Origin: Mastigamoeba balamuthi
Lineage: Eukaryota; Evosea; Mastigamoebida; Mastigamoebidae
Direction: 5' to 3'
NCBI GenBank assembly: GCA_902651635.1
Contig: CACRSC010000017.1
Location: 336,864-400,863, forward strand
DNA length: 64,000 nucleotides
Of the stretch, positions 52,169-62,660 are shown in pieces. The notes below the pieces were generated by a model. That model did no database searches. It was not told where the DNA came from and saw nothing but the letters and a program-made list of their open reading frames with translations. The first letter of the stretch is position 1; each line of letters starts with the position of its first letter. A program made the translations under genes and the position numbers.

Positions 52169-54775
52169 ATGAAGGAGCCCAGCCGCGAGAGCCACCTCAC
52201 GTGCAGGTCGCGCACGTCCAAGAGCGCGTACGAGGAGAGGGGCTCGCGGACCCACAAGCGCCTTATCTCTCTGCAGCGTGCCGTTCCCGTCGCCGTCGCG
52301 GCCGTCACTGCCTCCGTCATCGTCCTGAGCATCGCGCCCATCGTCTCGCTCTGGGTGGTGACCACCAACGACCTCAGCGACACGGCCGGGGCGTCGATCG
52401 CCGAGCAGGCCGAGTCGTTCCGGGCGGTCGTCGTCTCAAAGGCCGTCGCCAACGTCTCGGCGCAGCTCGCGCAGCCCGGCATTTTGGCGGGGATGCTGCG
52501 CATGCTGATACCGCCCAAGGTCATCCTGGGCGACACCTCGGACTACGTCGACGAGCTGCACGCCATCTTCGTGCCGATGCGCATCAACTTCCCCATTTTC
52601 TGGGGCATTGTGAGCCGACTGCGGACTGCCCCCCTTCGCACTGCACAGGCAACAGCGCATTTCACTCATTAGCGGCCATTAATAGAACGTGGTCTACACC
52701 AATTCGAGGGGCATGCACGAGTTCGGCCAGGTCTCTTCTGTCGTGCCCGGGCGCGACGCCGACTACTGCATCTTCGACTCGGACCAGTCGATGAGGCTGC
52801 GCGTCAACAAGTACATCAACGGGACCGTGCCGACCAACGTCACCGTGCAGTCGGTCGCCTACTACAACGTGACCGCCAGGCCGTGGTGGATCCGCGGGGT
52901 CTACCACAACGTCGCGGGCGTCGCGTGGACAGGCCCCTTCCTCTGCTCGACGCCCGAGGAGGGGATGCTCATGACGTACACGCAGGTGTTCAAGCACCCG
53001 GACCCCAGCTACCACGCCATGATCCAGGTCACGCTCTCGATCCGCGTGATCGAGGCCTACTTCGTGAGTCTCAAGCACTCGGCCAACGGCTGGTCGTTCC
53101 TGCTAAACGACAACAAGGAGCTCGTCGCCGCCTCGGCGGGCTACCCCACCATGAACCAGAGCACCGGTCTGCCGATCAAGGCGATCAACAGCCCCAACGC
53201 CTCGATGCGCGAGGTGACCAGCAGCTGGCTGGAGCTCTGCGGCGGCGCCATGTGCGAGAAGCACTTCATCTACGACGGCGCGACGTTTGTCGACACGTCC
53301 ATCGCTGCGCAGAACGGCGACCTGTCGTGGTGGATCGTGCTGGTGACCCCGGCGTCGGACTTCACGGCGCAGATGACCAGGGAGAACGACCGCGCCAGGG
53401 GCAAGACCAGGGTCACCGTGGCCGCGGTCGTCACGTGCACCGCCGTGATGGGGGTCGTGGCGGTCATCCTGGCTGCTGGCCTGGGGATGATGATCATCCG
53501 CCCCCTGGCGCACGTCACCGAGCAGATGCACCAGGTGTCGCTGATGAATCTCTCGGCCCTCAGAGGGGACGCGTTCTCCACCCCGAGGCGGAGCTCGATA
53601 CGCGAAGTGTTCTACGTGAGTCTCGCAACACAAGCACACATCGCACTTGGGCTCACGGATTCACGTGCAGCTGGAGAAGGAGACCGAGAAGATGACCAAC
53701 ACACTCACGGTGTTGTACGCGCACCTCTCTCTCCTGCTCCCTCACGTTGTTCAGTTCTCAACTGTGAGCAGCTCGAAATACGTGCCGATCGCCGTTGTCA
53801 AGAACCTCGTCCGGAACAAATTGCGGCCGACTGTGGGTGTAAAGGAGATGAATGCCACCATCCTCGTGCGCACAGCCCCCTGATGTTGGCACCGACTTAA
53901 CATTACCCGCAGTTCCTCGACGTGGTCAACTTCACTGAAACCATGGACAAGTATGGTGCCGACGCGATCATCGGTGTCATGGAGCAGATGTTTGACTGTG
54001 AGAACTTGTGATTTGATCATTACTCAGTCGGTTTCTCAGCAATGTCAACGACCCTCGAGGCCAACAACGCAGTCATCGACAAGTATATCGGGGACAGCAT
54101 CATGGCGCTGTGGGGTTGCCCGGACCCTGTGCACAACGCCGAGGAGAAGTCGTGCTGCGCTGTCGCCGAGATACACCAGTCTATGATCGCCTTGAACTCC
54201 CGCTTCATGCAGAAATATGGCTTCGAGCTTGGGATCCGTGTCGGCTGGCATTCCGGCTGCGTCTACGCTGGGAACGTTGGCTGCTCCACGAGGCTCAACT
54301 ACACAGTTTTGGGTGCGCAGGGCCTTTTCTCGATCGATCCCAGTGCCATGGCTAACACTAACACCGTAACCGCAGGCAATTCGGTCAATCTGGCCTCGCG
54401 GCTCGAGTCTTTGAACAAAGAGTTTGGCACCAGCTACTGCGTCTCCGATTCCGTCAGGGAAAAGTGCAATGACAAGTGAGCCGCCGGCTGCCTTTCAGTC
54501 TGTGATTCTAACAGCCCGCTGATAGGTTTGCATTCCGCTGCCTCGGGAGCGTCTTCATCCGGGGGTTCTCATCCGCCGTTACCGTCCACGAGTTCCTGGG
54601 AGGGCGCTCCGACCTGTCCTCGCAGGCCCAGAGCATCCTGAACAACTACTCCGAAATCGACGAGAAGCTGTGCAGGGGGGAGTGCTGCGTCGACGAGCTC
54701 AGGAGCTACGTCATGGAGCATCCGGAAGACACTGCTGCGCCATCGATTCTGCGCAAATGCACCGAGTCTAAGTGA
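52169..54775 (+). CDS. Receptor-type class III adenylyl cyclase (two TM, extracellular sensor)
   Basis: Eight exons: 52169-52609, 52686-53615, 53671-53709, 53755-53865, 53913-53997, 54040-54312, 54376-54475, 54526-54775; 742 residues. A short basic cytosolic N-terminus, TM1 (about 38-63), a 330-residue extracellular region with a Cache-like fold (ARPWWIRGVYHNV, SLSIRVIEAYFVS-type helix), TM2 (392-418), a HAMP-like stretch (RPLAHVTEQMHQVS), a coiled coil and a catalytic domain. Both metal Asp are present (ILFLDVVNFT; KYIGDSIMALWG). The purine-reading Lys (VIDKYIGD) with Thr in YTVLGNSVN favours ATP over GTP, and the transition-state Asn and Arg are in NSVNLASRLE. The product is predicted cAMP at the plasma membrane in response to a small ligand. 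Exon 3 is only 39 bases. Confidence 0.9.
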
Positions 54776-54963
54776 TTGAGTGACAGAAAGACCAACATGA
54801 GTTTTCTTTCCCTGTGTATGGAGTGGGCGTTAGCTGTAGCACATAGGTGGGAATGAAATGGGCCACGAGGGTGTCGGCGGGACTGTAGCGACACACTGAG
54901 GTGTTCGAGTATCTACCCCGAATCTTCACTTGTCCTAGAGGATTCGAATCAGCAGAGGCAGGC

Positions 54964-55645
54964 ATGCAGGTTGACGAGCGCGCGTTGGCTGCCCTCTTGG
55001 CCTACGCGTGCCTCGTCTCTGGGTGCATGTGCCCGGTGCTGTTCATCGTCTACTTTGGCCTCGCGTGCCCCTATATCGGTAAAGCTCTTCTCTATTGCTT
55101 GGGAATATCCGCCTCAGATGTCCCCGCCCCTTCGCCCCCTCGTAGTCCACGTGTCTCCGCCGGGTTCTCCACCTTCGCAGCTTTTTGCATCCTCTGGTCA
55201 ATTGAGAGAACTAAAATGGCGGGAAATCAAACCGCGAGGTGCCCGGGTTTTATCCTGTGGATTCTTCACTCCAGATAGTTGATTCGAATTTGATGCAGCA
55301 CTTCTGCACGCACAGGAACTAACACACCAGGCAGTGTGGGTGGCCCTCAGAGTGTTCAGCAGCAATGAGGCTTACCTGCGCGGCTTGTGGAGGAGGCTGA
55401 GGGGCCAACCTCCTGAGGTCATACTGCCCCCCGCTGCCCGCGACCCCGCAACTTGTGGCTGCCCTTTGTGCACCCGCCGTGTGGCTGATGCAGCAGCTGC
55501 AAACACGGTCGTGTGGAACTTCCTCACACAGTATCGTTGTCCTTCAGGAAGAAAAGCACCTGGTGAGCATTGGAGGAACTTAACGACAGGCTTGCTGAAT
55601 CTTCTTTGCATGATGTGCCCCGTGCAGATGCACACCAAGCTCTGA
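54964..55645 (+). CDS. Small membrane protein, 141 aa, unrecognised
   Basis: Two exons, 54964-55078 and 55335-55645, joined in phase 1. The N-terminus is one long hydrophobic segment rich in Cys (AYACLVSGCMCPVLFIVYFG), continuing across the junction (YIVWVALRVF). Then a hydrophilic part with CGCPLCTRR and RCPSGRKAPG, and a second hydrophobic-amphipathic stretch (LLNLLCMMCPVQM). The CxCxxC pairs could bind metal. I recognise no family. The start at 54964 is 189 bp after the cyclase stop on the same strand. Confidence 0.5.
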
Positions 55646-55985
55646 TTCACGAGGCATCGTCAAGGTGTTCCGATATGTGATGCTCGAATGCTATTGCGGC
55701 AACCGTGTTTTTGGAATTGCTGGGACTGGGATGGTGATCTCTCTCCGCTCCCGCACTTTCAAAAACAGAGTTGCATGATCTACCAGTGATGAAATTATGA
55801 ACATACGAGAGAAGAGAGGATCCTGGTAAAGGTCGATGAAAGGGAAGAAGCTCTGTGCATCAGGAATTTCTACACGTAGAATGTTGGAATGATAGGCCAA
55901 GCTCATGAATACAAGCGTATTGAAATTGCGCATGCACATTGTTTATGTGTGGTGTCCAATTGTGCTTGTGTGTGTCCTGCTTTTC
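55646..55985. other. AT-rich 3' flank of the DUF4091 gene
   Basis: 340 bases. A minus-strand frame of 82 codons (55939-55691, with FFPFIDLYQDPLFSRMF) is open but has no start context or recognisable motif. Probably noncoding. Confidence 0.4.
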
Positions 55986-58900
55986 TCAAAAGAAAAACAT
56001 GAAAAGAAAACTCATTGTATACAAGGAAACAAGGCAATTACTGAGTGACTTGGCATCCGCCGTGCTTGAGGTATATCTTGTGCTGCTTGACTTTTCTAAA
56101 GAAGAACTATCAGTGGAAATGGCCTCCAGAGCACTTCCGATTTCCGTACGCCGATTCATCATCTGTGAATAGTGAGAAGTGCTTTCATCATTGTCGGATA
56201 TGCACCTCGGTTGGATCAAGAGTGTAGTCTGTGTCACTGGATAGAATTGAATCTGGAATGTTCAGGAGTGATCCGTATTTTTCCTTCAGATTCGGTCTGT
56301 TGTTCAAAGAACTCTGCAGAAGAGAGAGGTATTCCCAGTCTTCAATTCCTGGAGGCGTGTTAGGTTCATAACAGCTATGTTGTACTTACCTTCACGTAGA
56401 ATCTCCCAGCGAATACTCTCAATTGGAGTGCTATTAAGAAACGGACCGGGAGACTCGCTCCAATGAGCTGGTGGGTAGAAAAATCGACCATCTCCATTTC
56501 CGTAATTATTTCCGGAGTGGCTTGACCATGATACCGGATCCTCGTCTATGAAATAGTGTTAAACATCTATCTATGGTTTGCTCTCTGTTTGTATTACAGG
56601 GATCCTGCATAGAGTTGTTGTATTTGGCACCTCCAGTCCAGTAGTTTGATGACCAAACAAGAATTCCATCAATTGCTTCATGGTTGTAAGGTCATTGATT
56701 TAAAAAGAGTAATTGTACATTCTTTGAACACAAGCCACAGCCAAAGCCTGAGTTCAACAGCAGCACGATCGATAAAGAGGCTCAGATGCCCAGTTCGGGG
56801 ACAGCAACACAAATATGTCCACACTTCTTCCCCGAACCTGATCAAAACTAAGTGAACGGGCTGCTAGTCGGCACTACTTACTTGTGGCGCTCCTGTGCCC
56901 TCCCACTGATATAGTTGCCTTGAACAGGTGACCAGATGTCCACATAGTTATACAGCTCTCGTGAGGGCTCCTCCGTAAGAAACCTCTTGAGCTTTGGCGC
57001 TGCCTTGTGGATTGCCTCCATTCCCTCTTTTACATAATCGTAGTCCGAGGGTGTTGGCTCATCAAACCAATAGAACATAGTCTTGTTGAGCATCCCAGTG
57101 CGCTCCAGCAGGTTTTGAAAAGCATTTGCATACTGGTTGAAGAGCCGTGTGTGGTTTGGAGAGCCCCATACATGCTTGCCAATAGTACCAGGATATCGTA
57201 CTTCGAAGTTGCCAGTGCTCATTCCCTTCAAGTGTCTGATCTCAACTAGTAAGGCAATGCAATATTAAAAGGAATGGTACCCTCCATAGCTGGAGAAACC
57301 ATACCCCTCATCTGTATAATACCGTTTATAGTTCTTCTCGAATGCGGTGAATGAGAATGACAGAATATCTGTTCCATTGATAGTTGTAACACTTGCTCCT
57401 GGCTGAGAAACAGTAAGGAACAGAGGTAGTGATTTACGTACTTCGTAGAATATGCTCGCACTGCTTGGAGCGAGCCTGTGCTCCTCGAAACTCTTCAAGT
57501 ACATGTTCCAAAGGGCCTCTTTTTGGGCATTCGAAGCAGAGTTCATCTTGTGATAGTTCCAGAGAGTGCCTACGAACGATCAGTGAAAATTAATTTGCAG
57601 GAGCGAACTCGTCGTAAGGCCAAACCAGCTCTTGAGTTTTGTGTGCTTGGGAATCGTGAAATTTAATACCTGTAGTACAATTTCTGCATTCATTTTGTCT
57701 GATCCCGTTGTAACACTGATCTTCCCTTTGTATTGTCCCTCTTCGGCATCACTTCCAACGGATCTGTTGGATGTTTTGTCATTCAATTTGTTCTTACGCA
57801 AACAAACTTACACGAGAATCCACAGAGGGCAGTTTGTGTTGGAGGGGCATGTTATGGGCAGTTGAATGGGAAGAAGGGGATCGGGCCAATGTTGACCTGC
57901 ATATCCGAGGTTGTCCGTTGCCATGGTGGTAAGAACATAGCCGACTTGGCGAACAGAAGGCTTGGGGATTGTTGCCCCGTTAGGGCCGACGAAGTCCTGA
58001 ACCTCCACTGCTGAGACGACAACAGGCTTAGGTCCTGCCCGGATGACATACTGGAACGGCTCTTTCTCGTTCCGTGCAGCAGACAGCTGCAAAGAGGGTA
58101 AGTGGCTGCGCTGAAGCAATGGGTCGGCGTGCTGTGATCTTGCTTGTCCCAGGGTTATTTGTAGGGAGTTCGCGGCGCTGGTAGATCTTGTACATGGGCG
58201 AGCACCACCAGGAAGAGACTGAAGAGCTAGTCGAAAGGACCTCCCCGTATGTGTCGTCGAGGAAGTAGTGAAGCGGAGAGATCATAATGGATGCCGACAA
58301 GAACACCTTGGACCCGTCGCTAATTTGCATTGTGATGATTGCAAGTTTCGAGCCCGTTATGTGATCTGAACGCTTGTTAGTCTTGACCTTGTGGCAATTC
58401 AGTGCGTACACTGAAGGCTTGTTGCAACTGAGGAGCCCCGCACAGCCGTGACGCTGCTGGGACTGAAAGACGCAGAAGACACAGGATTATCGACAGAGGC
58501 AATTAGCGAGACCCCGGCGCTCTGAGTACTTGACGATGCTGCGCTTGCAATGTACAGTGCCAGCGTTGATGCTCTGGTGGGTTTCTCTCCGCTCGGCCCA
58601 ACGGCAGACAGGGACATGTTCAGCGACGTGTCGGGGCGGGCAGTGGTCGTCAGAATCACTTGCCCGCCGGCAATGATGGCCGTTGGCGGTGTTACCTTGG
58701 CCCTGAACTCGAACCACGACACGTACACGGCCGTCCCAGAGGCAGGCCCCCTTCCTGTCATCCGGACCCGGGTGTGCTTGGGCGACGGGAGCGTCATCTG
58801 CGTCGTCGACAGCGCCGAGATGTTGCCGACCCAGTCCCACGTGACCCCGTCCCTGGAGGCCTCGACCACGAGCGTGCCCTTGGTGTAGTAGCTCACCGTG

Positions 58901-59843
58901 ATGACGACCTCCGGGGCGGACAGGAACGGCACGCCGATGGCGTGGTAGGTGACGACGCTAACGCCGTTGTAGTGCCGGAAGCAGTTGCTGTTCCACGAGG
59001 CGTCGAAGAAGGTGATCTGGCGGTGGTAGTCGGCCATGTACGTCATGCCACCGTAGTGGCTCGAGTACGTGCCGTCAGTGTCGATCGACTCTGTCGACCC
59101 GAGCTGCCCGTAGGCCCCGTACGTGAACGGGGTCACCTCGGCCTGCGAACGGCACAACGGTCACCGCCAGTACATATAGTGACTTTACGGTTCTTGCAAC
59201 CGAAACCGAAATAGCTGACTGGTCCACAACGGCAGGCAGTTGCGGCGTACATGGTTGATGGTGGCCCGGTAGAGGTAGCACTCTGCGAGGTTCTGCCAGA
59301 TCCCCAGCGCCATCGTGAGCGTTTTCGTGCCGGAGAGCGCTCGGGCGACCAGCGTCTGCTCCTTCCAGCCACCCGAGAGCGGACGGGACCGGGCCCCGTC
59401 GATGCCCAGCGACACGTCGTCGATGCGCCAGTAGGCACTGCCGTAGTTGCAGCGCACGGTGGCGGTCATGACCCACGTCGACAGCGGCTGCGCGGCGAAC
59501 TCGGGCGACTCGACGAGAGCCGTCGAGTTGGGCAGCGCCCGGATGCGCCAGCACTGCGAGCACGTACGCGGAGATCAGTGCGAGACAGAGGTGTCCGGGT
59601 GCCGTTGTGGGCTGCAAATGAAAGCCGGTAGGAGCACTGTACATCCGTACCGGTTTTCTTCACCCCCAAAATGAAAACAGGAGGAATCCGCACCTGAGCA
59701 GGATCGCCGGCACCAGCAGGGCATTCGCCAGGCGGGAGCAGCGTGCAGTCGCCACTGCACTTCCACTGCGACAGGGGGAACGCAATGGCGTGGGCAGACG
59801 CCACAGCGACCACGAGTTCGAGCAGCACCTTATTCCAAGCCAT
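55986..59843 (-). CDS. Secreted, probably GPI-anchored DUF4091 (GH123-like) protein with N-terminal binding modules
   Basis: Minus strand, 14 exons: 59843-59694, 59553-59251, 59142-58410, 58365-58194, 58105-57812, 57763-57609, 57569-57442, 57402-57282, 57245-56882, 56837-56719, 56675-56598, 56545-56390, 56348-56206, 56162-55986; 1030 residues. Signal peptide (MAWNKVLLELVVAVASAHAI), two beta-sandwich modules (WVMTATVRCNYGSAYWRIDD; then a discoidin-like module with VEASRDGVTWDWVG), then the catalytic-type region: LSAARNEKEPFQYVIRA, MFYWFDEPT, EEVWTYLCC, SIDGILVWSSNYW, DPYEDPVSW, NYGNGDGRFFYP and LREGIEDWEYLSLL. These are the DUF4091 marks shared with GH123 beta-N-acetylgalactosaminidases. The FDEP acidic pair fits catalysis. 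The C-terminus is Ser/Thr-rich and ends in a hydrophobic tail (LVSLYTMSFLFMFFF), as in GPI-anchored proteins. Exons 5-14 are AT-rich, the first ones GC-rich. Confidence 0.88.
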
Positions 59844-59907
59844 AAGCACAATTTTTGGTGGGTCTGTGACTGGCAGTGGCAACCGACAGACGCAAATCTG
59901 GGGTGGA

Positions 59908-59913
59908 AATATC
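59908..59913 (-). promoter_or_regulatory. GATATT element upstream of the DUF4091 gene
   Basis: Reads GATATTT on the minus strand, 65-70 bases before the ATG at 59843. Confidence 0.4.
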
Positions 59914-60659
59914 GGTTCGGTTCTCCGAAGCAGAAGGGAACAGAGTAAATCGCCACAGACCTGGTGCTGGATGAACGAGGAGGCTTTCTATGGCACCTCT
60001 GTTGTGTACGCGATAGAGACGAGAGAGAATCAGGATATATTGCCTGCAGGCCGCTGCCAGAGGATTTCTGTATCAAGTCGTTTGTGGCTCAGGTCTGTGT
60101 TCTGCAGTCGGGATATTCTGTAAACGGGATGGCCCACAACACGAATCCTATGCCTACGGATTTCCGTGCAGAACCGCGTCATCGACAGGTCCGCGGACCC
60201 TCGTCTCGATTCAACTCATACTGCGGAATTTCACGAGACAATTGATCATGGAGCGACTTCGCAGAGCATCGCCTTGACTTATCACTTTAAAACTCTCCTC
60301 CTAGCCTCCAGCCCCCCCCTCACCACCCTTCTTTTTGCCCCAGACACACCCACCTCTCGCCACAACGTGCAAGCCGTCCAATAGGTTTCTTCAATGCAAT
60401 TCGCCAGAAGGAAGAACGCTGTAATCCTCGTGGGATATTCCCTTCTTTACAGCCGGATTCTGTGTAGAAGACTGCTTCGTTCCAGGAGAAAACAAACGGC
60501 TGGCCCCCAACCACAGGTTGTGAAACTGGTAAACTCGCGACGGGCGACTATTCTGGAATGGCGCCGCGCCTTGTCTGTGGTCCGGCGGTCCCCCCGTGCA
60601 CCTTCCTTGCATGACGGGGGCGATCATACACTCCGTTGTCCAGAATTTCGCGTTTAGGA

Positions 60660-60666
60660 GATATTT
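60660..60666 (+). promoter_or_regulatory. GATATTT element upstream of the secreted Cys-rich gene
   Basis: GATATTT 108-114 bases before the ATG at 60774, followed by a C/T-rich leader. Confidence 0.3.
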
Positions 60667-60773
60667 CCTGTGCACCGAAAAGAAACCCAGTTCACTTTGC
60701 GAAGCCACCAATTCACCCCTCCCTCTCTCCCCCTCCCCTTTCTCTGCGTGCGTCGCCGCGTTGCCCCCCAAAG

Positions 60774-62604
60774 ATGCGTCACCCGTCCAGCGCTATCGTC
60801 TCTCCCACCCTCCTCGCGGTCTTTTTCGCATCGGTGGCCCTCTCTGCGTCGTGCCCCTATGCCGGGGGCGACCCGGGCTCCCGGGGCTACCACAGCCTCC
60901 CCCGCGTCTACCCCGTCGGGTCCTTTTGTTCGTGGAATATAACCGCCAGCTCGTGCGGGCCCGGCTCCCACCACGTGTACCTCTGGCTCGGCCTGGGGAG
61001 CAGCTTCGCGGCCGCTGGCGACAGGCTGGCGGTGCAGTCCGCGAGAATCCCGAGCCCAGACGTCCTCTCGCCAGGCGAGGCCTCGCAGCTCCGCGTCCGC
61101 ACGTACGGCCTCGACGGCTCGTCCGCGATCTCGGTCGTGTGGAACAGCACGTCGCAGGCCGTGTCGTACCCGGGGTTCCAGCTCAACTGGTTCGTGCACT
61201 GCGAGCAGCCGCAGCCGTGCCCGGGGCCCGTGCTCGTGGGCTCGGGCGACTGCGCCGGCACCGTCGCTGCTCCCGCCGCCTTCGCGGGCAGCTGCGAGGT
61301 CCCCGTGATCTGCGCGTCGCGCCCCGAGGCGCTCGTCGACACGGGCCTCGCCGGCGAGGGCCTCTCCGTGGCTGTCGTTGCTGCCAACGGCACGAGGCTC
61401 GAGGGCAAGGCCAGGGAGTGGCTGCCGATGCCCCTCACGATCGAGTACACGGCCCGCACGGCCCCCAGCGCGCAGACGGCGCTGGCGTCGTACACGGGGC
61501 AGTGGTGCAGGAGGATGGCCGAGTACGTCGTCCCGGAGGTGACCTGCTCGTTCTCGCCGTTTGCCAGGAGGAGGAGCGACACGCTGCTGTCGTGCCTGCT
61601 GAGCGAGCTGCCCATCGCGATGCCCGCCGGGCAGCAGGCCAACGCGAGCAGGCTGCCCGGCACGCGCTGCGGGTGGAGGCTCAGGGCCCAGAACAGCACG
61701 GTCGCGCCGTGGATGCTGATCAACAGCGCGGGTGCGCTGGGCGGACAGGACACCGCGGTCGTGTACAACAGCGGCGGCAGCCACGACATGGGCGGCGACT
61801 ACGGATCCTCCTACCTCACCATCGACACGCGCTCGGACATTACCGTCGAGTTCGCAAGGCAGTCCGCGGCATCGAGCGCGTTCCTGGCCCGGGTGGCGTT
61901 GGCGACGTGCCCGCTGGCTCTCAACGTGACCGAGACCAGCGGCTTGATCGAGCAGGGCATCACCGGCCGCATGTTCGCGCCCAACTGCAGCTGGACGATA
62001 GCTCCCAAGTGCCTCGCGGGCGCAGAGGTGGGCCTCACCCTCGCCGCCTACGACATCCCCGCGGCAGACGTGCTGCTCGAGGTCGCCTCCCTCTCCAGCG
62101 GCCAGAGCAGCGTGCTGGGCGCCAAGGACGTGGGGACCACTACAACGATGAAGCTGCCGGTCCTCGTCAAATGGGGAGCCATAACGTCTTCGGCGCCCCA
62201 CGGCTGGCGCCTGTCCTACAGCATCCCCCTCTGCACCTGTGAGCGCGGGGCTACCTGCACGGCCTGCTCCACTGACAGGCGCGCGCACGCGCACAGGCGG
62301 GGACGGCAAGGTGGACCCCGAGGAGCAGTGTGATGGCGGCGATGGGTGCTCGCAGTGCAAGTGCGCGGAGCTGGCGAGTCCGCGCGACGGCAAGTGCGTC
62401 TGCCCCAGGGGCATGTCGATGGCGCCCGAGGGGTGCGTGAGGTGCCCGCCCGGGACGTACGCGCCCAGCGGGTCCGCAGGGTCGTGCAGCGCCCTGGCCT
62501 GCCTCCCGGGCTTCGTGGACCACGACGGCACCCCCGTGACCCCGTGCATCCCCGACCCGGCCGCGTACACCTTTGTTTTGAAGGACGGCGATGGCGATGA
62601 GTAA
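60774..62604 (+). CDS. Secreted cysteine-rich protein with CUB-like and Cys-repeat regions
   Basis: Two exons, 60774-62238 and 62297-62604; 590 residues. A signal peptide is clear (LLAVFFASVALSASC). The body (25-490) has Cys-bounded blocks of about 110 residues, each with a C-W-I/T pattern (GSFCSWNITA, TRCGWRLRAQN, PNCSWTIAPK) and terminal SYLTI or GWRLSYS strands that recall CUB domains. N-glycosylation sites are frequent. Exon 2 gives GDGKVDPEEQCDGGDGCSQC, the 'DG-VDPGEQCDDGN' Cys-rich repeat found in bacterial and protist surface proteins, then an EGF/TNFR-like CVRCPPGTYAPSGSAGSC. Probably an extracellular or surface adhesion protein; no TM or GPI tail is seen. It converges on the AAA ATPase gene, 56 bp between stops. 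Confidence 0.7.
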
Positions 62605-62660
62605 TCAGAAGGCAAGAAGAGGAACAGCCGTGAGACGTTGGGGTTTTTTGCAGGTTTCGC

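Larger units (their letters stand above)
59844..60773. other. Divergent intergenic region with several GATATT elements
   Basis: 930 bases between two divergent secreted-protein genes. Elements: AATATC at 59908-59913, GGATATTC near 60112 and 60431, GATATTT at 60660. No coding frame of note. Confidence 0.5.

Noticed and set aside
60654-62615. 653-codon minus-strand open frame over the secreted Cys-rich gene
   Set aside because: The plus strand has a signal peptide, a valid intron and Cys-rich motifs; the antisense frame is low-complexity Arg/Ala/Gly.
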